Position numbers and translations under genes: made by a program. This document shows positions 22,598-31,250 of a stretch of DNA of 33,123 nucleotides, in pieces. Below the pieces are notes generated by a model. The model saw nothing but the letters and a program-made list of their open reading frames with translations. It did not search any database and had not been told where the DNA came from. The stretch is from NCBI GenBank assembly GCA_937927975.1, contig CALEZT010000053.1, positions 1 through 33,123 on the forward strand. The letters are read 5' to 3'. The stretch comes from an uncultured Phycisphaerales bacterium. Its GTDB lineage: Bacteria; Planctomycetota; Phycisphaerae; Sedimentisphaerales; Anaerobacaceae. Each line of letters opens with the position of its first letter. Position 1 is the first letter of the stretch.

Positions 22598-24322
22598 ATG
22601 AATGCACTTGTGCACAGAATGCTCGATCAGGGTCTGATTGACGAATCCGCGGCCCGGGGAATCAGCGGCTTGCTCTCCGAGGGCGAGCCGCCGACCCGGG
22701 CCTTCACGGTCTGCGGCGTGGCGGAGGAGCCGTTGCTGCGGTTCCTGGCTCGCGAACTGGGTTTGCAGTTCGTCGAGCTCGAACCTCGCACGTTCACGCG
22801 GGAGTTCCTCGCCCAGTTTCCCGCCCGCGTTCTCCTGGACAAACACATCATCCCGGTGCAGGCCGAAAACGGGGATTTGCTGGCGGTCACGAGCGATCCC
22901 TTCGACACCTCGGCGATCGACGAACTGCGTCTGGCCACCGGCCGGGACTTCGAGATCGCCCTGGCGCCGCTGGCGGAGATCGACCGTTGCATCAAACGGT
23001 ATCTGGGCGTCGGCGCCGACACCGTCCAGTCGATGATCTCGGAGGCCGGAGAAAACGGCCTGCAGGTCGTCGACACCGATTCGGACGACGACATGGACCT
23101 GACGGAGGCCGCGGAAGGGGCCTCCATCATCCGGTTTGTCAATCAGATCCTGACCGAAGCGATCGAATTGCGCGCGACCGACGTGCACATCGAGCCGTTC
23201 GAGGAGAGCCTCCGAGTCCGCTATCGCATCGACGGCGTGCTCCAGGAGGCCTCCGTCGCGGCCGAGGTCAAGCAGTTCCAGGCGGCCATCGTCTCGCGTC
23301 TGAAGATTTTGGCCAAACTGGACATTGCGGAAAAGCGCGTCCCGCAGGACGGTCGCATCAAGATCATCATCTCCGGTCGCGAGATCGACGTCCGCGTGTC
23401 CGTGATCCCGATGATCTACGGCGAGGCGGTCGTCCTTCGCTTGCTGGACCGCTCGTCGGTCCTTCTGGGCATGGACAAGCTGGGCATGTCCGCCAGGGAC
23501 CTCAAGATCATGGACGTGGTCCTGGAGCGACCGCACGGGATCATTCTCGTGACCGGCCCCACCGGCAGCGGCAAGACCACCACCCTCTACGCGGCCTTGT
23601 CGGCCATCAACGACACCGAGCGAAAGATCATCACGATCGAAGACCCCATCGAATACCAGCTCCACGGGATCAACCAGATCCAGGTCTCCCGCAAGGCGGG
23701 ACTCACCTTCGCCAGCGGTCTTCGCGCGATCCTCCGTCACGACCCCGACGTCGTGCTGATCGGCGAAATTCGAGACTCCGAAACCGCGGAGATCGCCATC
23801 CAGGCGTCTCTGACGGGGCACCTGGTCTTCTCGACCCTGCACACCAACGACGCCCCCAGCGCATTGACCCGCCTGGTCGATATGAAGATCGAGCCGTACC
23901 TCGTGGCGTCGTCTCTGGAAGCGGTGCTGGCCCAGCGGCTGGTCCGCACGATCTGCAAGCATTGCCGGGAGCCTCTGTCGAAGGATGAAATGGCTCCCCT
24001 CAAGAAGCGATTCGGCGACAAGCTGCCCGACGTCCTCTACAAGGGTCGCGGCTGCCGCCAATGCCAGGGGACGGGCTATCGCGGCCGACTCGGCATCTTT
24101 GAAATGATGATGGTCACCGACGATGTCCGGTCGCTGATCATCGAGAACGCCTCGGCTCCCGAACTCCGCAAGATCGCCGTCAAGGAAGGCATGAGGAGCC
24201 TCCGCGAGGACGGCTTCCGACACCTGCACGACGGACGCACCACGGTTGAGGAGATCATGCGAGTCACGAAGGATGAGATGTTCACCATGCGGGATTTCGC
24301 AGACGAGGCGGATCGCCAGTAA
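22598..24322 (+). CDS. gspE: Type II secretion ATPase GspE (PilB/GspE family)
   Basis: The protein has 574 residues. An N-terminal MshEN/GspE-N region (about 1-140) leads to the ATPase core: Walker A GPTGSGKT (320-327), Asp box around 344-351 ('IITIEDPIEY'), Walker B 'VVLIGEIRD' (385-393) and His box 'TGHLVFSTLHTNDA'. A zinc-binding tetra-cysteine motif follows (Cys453, Cys456, Cys486, Cys489). It is the cytoplasmic hexameric motor that drives assembly of the pseudopilus and works with GspF and GspL. PilB of type IV pili shares the fold, but the neighbouring gspG-K set points to type II secretion. The ribosome binding site is weak (AAGG, 13 bases upstream), which fits coupling to the preceding gene. 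Confidence 0.95.
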   Translation: MNALVHRMLDQGLIDESAARGISGLLSEGEPPTRAFTVCGVAEEPLLRFLARELGLQFVELEPRTFTREFLAQFPARVLLDKHIIPVQAENGDLLAVTSDPFDTSAIDELRLATGRDFEIALAPLAEIDRCIKRYLGVGADTVQSMISEAGENGLQVVDTDSDDDMDLTEAAEGASIIRFVNQILTEAIELRATDVHIEPFEESLRVRYRIDGVLQEASVAAEVKQFQAAIVSRLKILAKLDIAEKRVPQDGRIKIIISGREIDVRVSVIPMIYGEAVVLRLLDRSSVLLGMDKLGMSARDLKIMDVVLERPHGIILVTGPTGSGKTTTLYAALSAINDTERKIITIEDPIEYQLHGINQIQVSRKAGLTFASGLRAILRHDPDVVLIGEIRDSETAEIAIQASLTGHLVFSTLHTNDAPSALTRLVDMKIEPYLVASSLEAVLAQRLVRTICKHCREPLSKDEMAPLKKRFGDKLPDVLYKGRGCRQCQGTGYRGRLGIFEMMMVTDDVRSLIIENASAPELRKIAVKEGMRSLREDGFRHLHDGRTTVEEIMRVTKDEMFTMRDFADEADRQ

Positions 24323-24331
24323 GGACGTACG

Positions 24332-25543
24332 ATGGCAACTTTCGTCTACAAAGCGATCGATACTCAGGGCCGCCAGGTGGCCGACAAGCTCGTGGCCGCC
24401 GACCGCGCCTCCGCAATCGATCAGCTTTTCAGCCGCAAGCTCAATCCCGTCTCCATCGAGAGGCAGGAGGATCGTCCGAGCCACGGCGCAATACGTCGTC
24501 GCGGACGGGTTTCCAGGGCCGAGGTCGAGTCCTTCACGCGACAGTTGGCCAACCTTCTGGCGGCTGGAATTCCCCTGAGCAGGGCCTTGAGCATTCTGAG
24601 TCATGAGGCCGCCAAGCCCGCGGCCGCCCAACTCTGGGCGACGGTTCACGATCAGGTGGCCGGCGGCATGGCCCTGGCCGACGCCCTGGGCCAGCATCCC
24701 CGCGCGTTTCCCCCGGTCAATGTGGCCATGGTCCGGGCCGGCGAAACCGGCGGCTTTCTCGATGTGGTGCTGGAGCAGATCGCCACCTTCCGAGCTCGGG
24801 AAAAGGAACTGAAAGACAAGGTCACCTCTGCGATGGTATACCCGGTGATCCTGTCGGTGCTCGCCACAGGAATCCTCGTATTCCTGCTGATCTACTTCAT
24901 CCCGCGGTTCTCGACGATGTTCCAGGAGTACGGCGGATCATTGCCGGGATTGACCAAGGCGATCGTCTCGGTCAGCGGGATGGCAGTGGACTATTGGTTC
25001 GTGCTGGTGATTTTCGTTGCGCTGCTGGTCTTCGGGGTTCAGCGGATCCGCGCCAGCCAGGAGGGACGACGGCTCATGGAACAGGCCTTGCTTCGGTCGC
25101 CCCTGTTCGGGCGGGCCGTCGCCAGGTTCGCGCTCGTGCGGTTCTGTCGGATGCTGGGCACCCTGGTCGGCGCGGGCGTGCCGCTGGTGGCCGCACTGCG
25201 GGTCGCCAAGGAGGCGATCGGAAACCAGGTCCTCGCGGACACCGTGGACGGCGCGATCGACGACGTACAGCGAGGGGTCTCCCTGGCCCGCAGTCTGGAA
25301 CGATCGAAAGAGCTGTTTCCGACGTCGGTCATCGAGATGGTGGCCGTCGCGGAGGAGAGCGGGCGGCTGGACAAGGAGCTGACCCGTCTGGCGGGTGCCT
25401 ATGAGCAGGAACTCGACCGCTACCTCAAAATGCTGGTGGCGATGGCTGAACCGGCGCTGCTGTTTGTCATGGCGGCCCTGGTCGGCACGATTGTGATCGG
25501 CATGATTCTGCCGATATTCAACATGCAGGAGCTGATCCGCTAG
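24332..25543 (+). CDS. gspF: Type II secretion inner-membrane platform protein GspF
   Basis: The protein has 403 residues, the family length. Two T2SSF domains of about 120 residues are visible, at about 65-190 and 270-395, each with the helix pattern 'FTRQLANLLAAGIPLSRAL' or 'FCRMLGTLVGAGVPLVAAL' and the motif 'AGETGG' or 'AEESGRLD'. TM helices lie at about 170-190, 220-240 and 370-395. It forms the platform under the pseudopilus, contacting GspE on the cytoplasmic side. It begins nine bases after gspE with AAGGA before the ATG, so expression is tightly linked. Confidence 0.95.
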   Translation: MATFVYKAIDTQGRQVADKLVAADRASAIDQLFSRKLNPVSIERQEDRPSHGAIRRRGRVSRAEVESFTRQLANLLAAGIPLSRALSILSHEAAKPAAAQLWATVHDQVAGGMALADALGQHPRAFPPVNVAMVRAGETGGFLDVVLEQIATFRAREKELKDKVTSAMVYPVILSVLATGILVFLLIYFIPRFSTMFQEYGGSLPGLTKAIVSVSGMAVDYWFVLVIFVALLVFGVQRIRASQEGRRLMEQALLRSPLFGRAVARFALVRFCRMLGTLVGAGVPLVAALRVAKEAIGNQVLADTVDGAIDDVQRGVSLARSLERSKELFPTSVIEMVAVAEESGRLDKELTRLAGAYEQELDRYLKMLVAMAEPALLFVMAALVGTIVIGMILPIFNMQELIR

Positions 25544-25620
25544 GGCGGCTCGGCATAATCCGTGGACGTTTTTGAGTTGGGATGCTTATGAAACTGTGGG
25601 CTGACAAAAGGAGAGAGCCG

Positions 25621-26052
25621 TTGAAACGGAATCCCGCGACGCATTCGGGTTTCACATTGATCGAACTGCTGCTAGTGCTGGTGATTCTGGCCACGCTGGC
25701 GGCGATTGTAACCCCGAAGTTCGCCAGGCGAGGCCAGCAGGCGAAGATCACCGCCGCCAAGACCCAGATCTCGCAACTTGAGGTCGCCCTGGACGCGTTC
25801 GAGATCGACTGCGGTCGGTATCCCACGACCGTGGAAGGGCTGCGGGCCCTCGTCCAGAAGCCGACCTCGGACTCCGACGGATGGCAGCAGCCGTATCTGA
25901 GCAAGAACGTTCCTCTGGACCCCTGGGGCGGCGAGTACATTTATCGATACCCAGGGCAAATGAACCAGGATGGGTACGACCTGTCCTCCTATGGCCCGGA
26001 CGGCCGACAGGGCGGCGACGACGACATCACCAACTGGTCCGAGGACAACTGA
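25621..26052 (+). CDS. gspG: Major pseudopilin GspG
   Basis: The protein has 143 residues from TTG 25621. I prefer this start to the in-frame ATGs at 25582 and 25588 because AAGGAG (25608-25613) lies seven bases upstream and because it gives a normal ten-residue prepilin leader, 'MKRNPATHSG', before the cut site. The mature N-terminus is FTLIE, with the required Glu at +5, then the hydrophobic assembly helix. The C-terminal half has the GspG hallmarks 'YPTTVEGLRALV', 'YLSKNVPLDPWG' and a late Asp-rich calcium loop ('SYGPDGRQGGDDDI'). The protein is cut and methylated by a prepilin peptidase (not encoded here) and forms the body of the pseudopilus. It lies 77 bp after gspF. Confidence 0.93.
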   Translation: MKRNPATHSGFTLIELLLVLVILATLAAIVTPKFARRGQQAKITAAKTQISQLEVALDAFEIDCGRYPTTVEGLRALVQKPTSDSDGWQQPYLSKNVPLDPWGGEYIYRYPGQMNQDGYDLSSYGPDGRQGGDDDITNWSEDN

Positions 26053-26099
26053 TCGATCGTTGCGACGTGACCTTTCCGTATCCGTAAGTAGAAACGACC

Positions 26100-26624
26100 A
26101 TGACCGCACGATTCAGACAACCCGATTCACGCAGGGGCTTGACGCTCCTGGAGTTGATCCTGGTCATGGTGATTTTGTCGACGGTCCTGGCGATGGCGGC
26201 GCCGTCTCTTCGCGGGTTCTTCGCGTCCCGCAGGGGCGACGACGCGGCCGCCCAGATCCTGACTCTGACGCAGTTCGCCCGTTCTCAGGCCATCAGCGAG
26301 GGACTCATTTACCGGTTGAACTTTGACACCCGGGAACGGACGTGCTGGCTGACGGTCCAGAAGGCCGGGACCTTCGAGCGGCTCGAAACCGGCTTTGGGA
26401 AGGCTTACACCGTGCCCAAAGACCTTGTCATCGTGCTGGAGGGCATCGAGCAGGAGGACCGCGACGTGTTCGTGCAGTTCACCCCTTACGGCACGGTCAC
26501 CGCGGCCACGATCCGGCTCATCGATCGACGCGGACGAGCCCTCGAGATCGCCTGTCCTACGGTCACCGAGTCCTTTTCCATCACAGAGTCCGATCGGATC
26601 TACACGCAATATGCGGCACAATGA
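26100..26624 (+). CDS. gspH: Minor pseudopilin GspH
   Basis: The protein has 174 residues. The leader of 13 residues ends in '...SRRG' before LTLLE, with Glu at +5, followed by the hydrophobic helix and the beta-rich C-terminal domain of the GspH/FimT type. The ribosome binding site is poor (only AAG-rich stretches), and the gap after gspG is 47 bp. GspH joins the pseudopilus near the tip complex of GspI, J and K. The family is diverse in sequence beyond the leader, so the name rests on the leader, length and position between gspG and gspI. Confidence 0.88.
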   Translation: MTARFRQPDSRRGLTLLELILVMVILSTVLAMAAPSLRGFFASRRGDDAAAQILTLTQFARSQAISEGLIYRLNFDTRERTCWLTVQKAGTFERLETGFGKAYTVPKDLVIVLEGIEQEDRDVFVQFTPYGTVTAATIRLIDRRGRALEIACPTVTESFSITESDRIYTQYAAQ

Positions 26625-26670
26625 CTCGACAACACGGTTTGATCGATCTCGGCCGCAAGGAAAGCGGTCG

Positions 26671-27039
26671 ATGGAGCGCGGCGGGTTCACGTTCATGGAA
26701 CTGCTGGCGACGATCGTGCTGATCGCGGTGATCATGCCGGTGGCGATGCGGAGCATTGGGTTGTGCACACGGCTGGCCGGCCAGTCGCGCAGGCAGATGG
26801 AGGCAGCCTCTTTGGCCAAGGCCAAGTTGACCGAGCTGATCGTGACGGGCGAATGGCAGGACGGCAACCAGCGGGGTCGGTTCGATGACAAGGAATGGGA
26901 CGGCTACGAGTGGTCCATGACGGTGAAGAACTGGACGGACGCCTTGGTTCGCGAACTCGAGCTGACGGTGTCCTGGCGTTCGGTCGGCCGTCAGCAAGGA
27001 GTGACGCTCAGCACGTTGATGTATCCGGAGGATAGCTGA
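26671..27039 (+). CDS. gspI: Minor pseudopilin GspI
   Basis: The protein has 122 residues from ATG 26671. AAGGAA lies about nine bases before it, and the start gives a short leader 'MERGG' before FTFME (Glu at +5). An ATG at 26611 is in frame and would add 20 residues, overlapping gspH by 14 bp, so it cannot be excluded. The segment 'EAASLAKAKLTELIVTGEW' and the final beta region fit the small GspI family of about 120 residues. GspI nucleates the tip with GspJ and GspK. The gene ends one base before the gspJ start. Confidence 0.88.
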   Translation: MERGGFTFMELLATIVLIAVIMPVAMRSIGLCTRLAGQSRRQMEAASLAKAKLTELIVTGEWQDGNQRGRFDDKEWDGYEWSMTVKNWTDALVRELELTVSWRSVGRQQGVTLSTLMYPEDS

Positions 27040-27040
27040 C

Positions 27041-27868
27041 GTGGCGCCGACGCGAAGGACAACCTGGTATTCGCAGGGCTCCAGCGGTTTCACGCTCATG
27101 GAGCTTCTGGTGGCCATGGTCCTGATGGTCGCGGTGGCGTCCTCGCTCTACACCGCTTTGTACACGGGTTTTCGCGCCCATCGCAGCTCATTGCTTGCGG
27201 TCGATCCCACAGCGCAGGCCCTCAACGCGATTGAGCTGATCAAGCAGGATGTTCTCGGGGTGCTGCCGCCGGACAGCAATGGGCTGGCCGGCCCGTTCGT
27301 CGGCACCAATGCAGCCGGTTTCAAAGGAAGTGAGAACGATTCCCTCGAATTCTACACCACCCACGTTTATGCCGACGACAGCAGCCTCAGCGGTGGCGTG
27401 GCAAAGATCGCATTGCTTCTCAAGCAAGACACCGAGTCCGACCAGCGCAACCACACCACCTATCAGCTCATTCGGGAGGTGACGACGAATCTGCTGGCGC
27501 CCAAGGAGGTCCAGCCGCAGGAGCAGGTTCTGTGCCGCAACGTCACCTCGCTCAGTTTTCGATACCACGACGGTGATGATTGGCTGGATGACTGGGACTC
27601 TTCGGAAGACGCCAACAGCCTGCCCAAGGCTGTCGAGGTTGAGGTCGAGATCGCCTACTTCGCCCGGCACGGCAAGACCGTCCCGAACAGCACGAAAGAG
27701 CCCGAGACGCGACGTCTGATTCAATCCTTCGCCATTGCGTGCAAGGCTGCGGAAACGACCAGCGACACGTCGACGGGCAGCAGTTCGTCGGGAGGCGCCG
27801 CTTCAGGAGGGTCGTCTGCGGGCGGCATGACCTCCGGCGGGGCGACGTCTGGAGGAGGAGGCAGATGA
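27041..27868 (+). CDS. gspJ: Minor pseudopilin GspJ with Ser/Gly-rich tail
   Basis: The protein has 275 residues. GTG 27041 has GGAGG about nine bases upstream. The leader of 16 residues ends 'QGSSG' before FTLME (Glu at +5), then a hydrophobic helix. The C-terminal domain is beta-rich, as in GspJ. The last 40 residues (about 236-275) are nearly all Ser, Gly, Ala and Thr, a low-complexity tail not expected in classical GspJ; it may be a flexible extension at the pseudopilus tip. Its stop codon overlaps the gspK start (ATGA). Confidence 0.9.
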   Translation: MAPTRRTTWYSQGSSGFTLMELLVAMVLMVAVASSLYTALYTGFRAHRSSLLAVDPTAQALNAIELIKQDVLGVLPPDSNGLAGPFVGTNAAGFKGSENDSLEFYTTHVYADDSSLSGGVAKIALLLKQDTESDQRNHTTYQLIREVTTNLLAPKEVQPQEQVLCRNVTSLSFRYHDGDDWLDDWDSSEDANSLPKAVEVEVEIAYFARHGKTVPNSTKEPETRRLIQSFAIACKAAETTSDTSTGSSSSGGAASGGSSAGGMTSGGATSGGGGR

Positions 27869-29220
27869 TGTGTCGCACGATGAGACAACACGGAACGGTG
27901 TTGATCGTCACGATCTGGGTCGTGCTGGTGCTGGCGGGGCTGGCTCTGGTGTTCGCTCGTTCGATGCGAGTCGCGGCGGCCGTTTCGGCCAATCACATCG
28001 CGTCGCTCCAGGCGGAATGCATCGCCGAAGGGGCCCTCCAGTACGTCATCGCCAGAATCGTCGAATTGACCGAGAACGGCGGCATCGAGTCCGACGAGAG
28101 CGATCTGTACGAGGCCCAGGAAGTGGGCAAGGGGTACTTCTGGGTTCTTCGCTCGAACCTCGAAAGCGATCGGGAGTTCGACTACGGCCTGACCGACGAA
28201 GCCGGCAAGATCAACCTGAACTCCGCGTCGCTGGAGATGCTCCAGAAACTGCCCGGGATGACGGCCGAACTGGCGGCTTCGATCATCGACTGGCGCGACG
28301 AGGACACCGACGTCACCACCGGCGGCGCCGAGAGCGAATACTATCTGCTCCAATCGGACGGATACCAGTGCAAGAACCTGCCGCTGGAGACGGTCGATGA
28401 AATCCTCCTGATCAAAGGCGCTTCCCAAGAACTGCTTTACGGCGAGGACACCAATCTCAACGGATACCTCGACGACCACGAGAACGACGGCGATGAGAGC
28501 GAGCCGGACGACAATCACAACGGCCGGCTCGACGCAGGGTTCTACGACTACGTCACCGTCTACAGCACGGAGAAGAACGTGGACGCCGACGGCAGCGCCC
28601 GCATCAACATCACCGACAGCACCGCGGCGTCGAGTCTGCAAACGCTCCTGGAGGAGCAGTTCAAGCAGGAGCGGGCCATCGAAATCATCCAGCGAAGCGG
28701 GATCAGTTCGAACCCCGGTTTCGAGAATATCCTGGATTTCTACTATCGCTCGCAGATGACCGCCGACGAGTTTGCTCTGATCGCCGACAAATTGACCACC
28801 AGCAGCGAGTCGACGCTTCCCGGCCTTGTGAACGTGAACACCGCGCCCAAGGAAGTGCTGCTGTGTCTGCCTGGACTGGAGGAGAGCGACGCGGCCTCTC
28901 TCGTGTCGTATCGCCAGACCAACAGCGGCAGCCTCGACTCGATCGCCTGGGTGACTCAGGTGCTCAGTCAGGAAAAAGCGATCGGGATCGGCAGCTACAT
29001 CACCGTGCGGTCGTATCAGTACTCCGCGGACATCATCTGCCTGTCCGGCAACGGGCGGGCCTACAAGCGGTGTCGGGTCATTCTGGACACCCAGGAGGGC
29101 TCGCCGCGCGTGGTGTACTGGCGGAGCCTCACTCATTTCGGCTGGCCTTTGCAGCCGGAGATCGTGGCGGCCCTGAGGAAGGGCCAGCCCCTCACCAGAG
29201 TTGTGTTGAGTATGCATTGA
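27865..29220 (+). CDS. gspK: Minor pseudopilin GspK with two DxNxNGxLD calcium-type loops
   Basis: The protein has 451 residues from ATG 27865 (27868 is equally possible), preceded by GGAGGAGG. The leader ends 'RQHG' before TVLIV, so Glu at +5 is missing, as is characteristic for GspK at the pseudopilus tip. The T2SSK domain includes a helix-hairpin-helix part ('KINLNSASLEMLQKLPGM') and a second, similar part ('LPGLVNVNTAPKEVLLCLPGL'). Between them, at residues 195-206 and 215-223, lie two loops of the form D-x-N-x-N-G-x-L-D, like the EF-hand loops of dockerins. Ordinary GspK binds calcium, but by less regular loops. The gene overlaps gspJ by four bases and ends 12 bp before gspL. Confidence 0.93.
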   Translation: MMCRTMRQHGTVLIVTIWVVLVLAGLALVFARSMRVAAAVSANHIASLQAECIAEGALQYVIARIVELTENGGIESDESDLYEAQEVGKGYFWVLRSNLESDREFDYGLTDEAGKINLNSASLEMLQKLPGMTAELAASIIDWRDEDTDVTTGGAESEYYLLQSDGYQCKNLPLETVDEILLIKGASQELLYGEDTNLNGYLDDHENDGDESEPDDNHNGRLDAGFYDYVTVYSTEKNVDADGSARINITDSTAASSLQTLLEEQFKQERAIEIIQRSGISSNPGFENILDFYYRSQMTADEFALIADKLTTSSESTLPGLVNVNTAPKEVLLCLPGLEESDAASLVSYRQTNSGSLDSIAWVTQVLSQEKAIGIGSYITVRSYQYSADIICLSGNGRAYKRCRVILDTQEGSPRVVYWRSLTHFGWPLQPEIVAALRKGQPLTRVVLSMH

Positions 29221-29232
29221 CGGGACGGGAAC

Positions 29233-30657
29233 ATGGTCGGCACACGCCATTTGTTGGGATTGGCCATCGACGACTGCGGGGTCGTCGCGACGGAGCTCTG
29301 CGTCCGCGCGGGTCGCCCGGAGATCCGCGGGGCCGGCGAACTCTCCTGGGATCGGGAGCTTTCGCCGGAAAACGTCGTCGAATTGGGCCAGCAGCTTCGA
29401 CGGTTTCTTCGTGAGAAAGGATTCACGGCAAAGAAAGCCGTGGTCGGTCTGGCGGCAAAGTGGGTCCTGGCCAAGGAGGTTGAGACGCCCCCGGCGACGC
29501 CGGAAGCTCTGGCCGGGATGCTGAGCATCCAGGCGGAGCGGGCCTTCTCCTTGAACTCCGAGGAACTGGTGTTTGACTACTGCGGCAAGACCAGCACGTC
29601 GCAGAAGAGCCAGGTCCTTCTGTTGGCCGCCCGGCGTCAGATCGTGGAGCGGGTCAAGGAACTGGCGGCAGCGGCGGGCGTTCAAGTCCAGTCGATCACC
29701 GTGTCGGCCTTCGCCTGCGGCGGCAGACCCTCCCAGAACGGATCGGTCTTTCGCTATGGCTTGTACACCCGGCCCACGTACTGTGAATTCTGGGGCCAGT
29801 CCAACGGAAGTCCACAGTTCATCAAACACATCCCGCTCGTGGTGGACGGCGACCCTTCGGGCTATGCGGACCTCCTGACCACCACGATCCAGCGGCAGAT
29901 CCTTCTGTCGTCGCGACAGGATCAGGCCCCGCCGCACCACGTTTCCGCGTTCGACGCCTTCGGGTTGTCGGGTGAGGTTTTCAAACAGATCAACGAGCGG
30001 CTCGGATCGCATCAGATCTCGGTTCGCGACGCTCGATCCGGGCTGCTGCCCGCGGGCGTCAGGATTCCCGCGGGGACCGAGCCCAATCATGTGGTGGCCG
30101 CCGCGGCGGTGGCCCTGACGGCCGTCGGGCCGGAACGTCTTGCGGTCGATTTCCTCAACCCTCGGATCGGCGAGAAGAAGAAGGCCAGCCACAAGCGGTT
30201 CCTCGTGTGGGCGGCCGGGATCGGCGTGGTCTGTTTGGCCGGCCTGGGCTTGTGGCTTCTGGGTTGGCAGGCCGATCGACGCGACATCGCGGCGTACAAG
30301 CAGCAATTGGTGGACATGGATAAGGACTTGACGGCCGCAAAGGACGTGGTTGCCCGCCTGACCTACGCCAGCAGTTGGGGCGCCACCGACCCGCGATTCC
30401 TCAGTTGTCTCCGCGAGATGACGCAGGCGTTTCCCCAGGAGGGCACGGTCTGGGCGACCAGCCTGGCGTTGAACGAGAGCGGGGTCGGCTCGGTGGTCGG
30501 CAAACTTACGAACGAGTCGAGCTTCTATGAGGTGTTCGACAAGATCGACCGAAACCCGGCCTTCGCCAACACCAAATTGATCCACATTCGGGACGTCGGG
30601 CAGAACTCGCGGGAAAAGGAGTTCGCCATCAGTTTCACCTTCAAAGGGGCCAAGTAG
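29233..30657 (+). CDS. gspL: GspL-type protein (PilM-like cytoplasmic domain with PilN-like periplasmic domain)
   Basis: The protein has 474 residues. The N-terminal 320 residues have the actin-like ATPase fold of PilM/GspL, seen in 'LLGLAIDDCGVVATEL', 'KKAVVGLAAKWVLAKEVETPP', 'LVFDYCGK' and the 'AAAVALTAVGPERLAVDFLNP' ending. One TM helix (about 324-344) leads to a short coiled coil and a ferredoxin-like periplasmic domain resembling PilN. In GspL the cytoplasmic part holds GspE at the membrane. The gene lies 12 bp after gspK and two bp before gspM. Confidence 0.85.
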   Translation: MVGTRHLLGLAIDDCGVVATELCVRAGRPEIRGAGELSWDRELSPENVVELGQQLRRFLREKGFTAKKAVVGLAAKWVLAKEVETPPATPEALAGMLSIQAERAFSLNSEELVFDYCGKTSTSQKSQVLLLAARRQIVERVKELAAAAGVQVQSITVSAFACGGRPSQNGSVFRYGLYTRPTYCEFWGQSNGSPQFIKHIPLVVDGDPSGYADLLTTTIQRQILLSSRQDQAPPHHVSAFDAFGLSGEVFKQINERLGSHQISVRDARSGLLPAGVRIPAGTEPNHVVAAAAVALTAVGPERLAVDFLNPRIGEKKKASHKRFLVWAAGIGVVCLAGLGLWLLGWQADRRDIAAYKQQLVDMDKDLTAAKDVVARLTYASSWGATDPRFLSCLREMTQAFPQEGTVWATSLALNESGVGSVVGKLTNESSFYEVFDKIDRNPAFANTKLIHIRDVGQNSREKEFAISFTFKGAK

Positions 30658-30659
30658 CC

Positions 30660-31250
30660 ATGGTTCTATCGAAACGAGAACGAATGCTCGCGCTGGCCAT
30701 GATCGTGGTCGTGGGCGCTCTGGCGCTCAACACGTTCATCGTCAATCCGCTGTCGGCCGGCCGCGAGGCAACGACGAACGAGAAACTGGAGCTCGAGGCG
30801 CAGATCGCCGAGGCCCAGAACGTCTTTGCGAAGAAGACGAATCTGGAACGACGATGGAAAAGCCTCATGTCCGAAGACTCCCAAAACACCACCGGATCGG
30901 AGAGCCGGATCGCCAGGGCGCTGACGGAGTGGTCCCGTCAGACCCGGCTGGGCGTGACTTCCGTCAAGCCGGACCGAACGGACAACAAGAAAGGGATCGT
31001 CGAAACGACGTTCGTGCTGGCCGGGCGGGGCTCGCTCGATGCGGTCGCGTCGTTTCTCTACCGGGTGGAGACCTCGGAACTGCCGGTGAAAGTGGTCGAC
31101 CTGCAGCTCGGGTCCAGCAGCGAGTCCGGCGACAACATGTCCCTGCAGCTTCGACTTTCGGCCATCTCCCTGAGTTCCGCGTCGAGCCCCTCTGAGAAAC
31201 CATTCGAGAACACACGACCGGAGGTCAACGATGAAAACGAAATGCTCTAG
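30660..31250 (+). CDS. gspM: GspM/PilO-like protein
   Basis: The protein has 196 residues. It has a short cytoplasmic N-terminus, one TM helix (about 9-29), a coiled coil (about 37-68) and a ferredoxin-like domain (about 80-175), which is the PilO/GspM layout. GspM pairs with GspL in the inner membrane assembly. Identity rests on the topology and the position after gspL, because sequence similarity in this family is low. The ATG is two bp after the gspL stop, so the gene is translated by coupling. It overlaps the next gene by 20 bp. Confidence 0.8.
   Translation: MVLSKRERMLALAMIVVVGALALNTFIVNPLSAGREATTNEKLELEAQIAEAQNVFAKKTNLERRWKSLMSEDSQNTTGSESRIARALTEWSRQTRLGVTSVKPDRTDNKKGIVETTFVLAGRGSLDAVASFLYRVETSELPVKVVDLQLGSSSESGDNMSLQLRLSAISLSSASSPSEKPFENTRPEVNDENEML

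Noticed and set aside
21911..24697. A 928-codon minus-strand frame opposite the secreted protein, gspE and gspF
   Set aside because: It crosses several genes that have clear motifs on the plus strand; its translation is rich in Leu, Gly, Asp and His without domains.
27721..30585. A 954-codon minus-strand frame opposite gspK and gspL
   Set aside because: Same reason: a complementary-frame shadow of recognised secretion genes.
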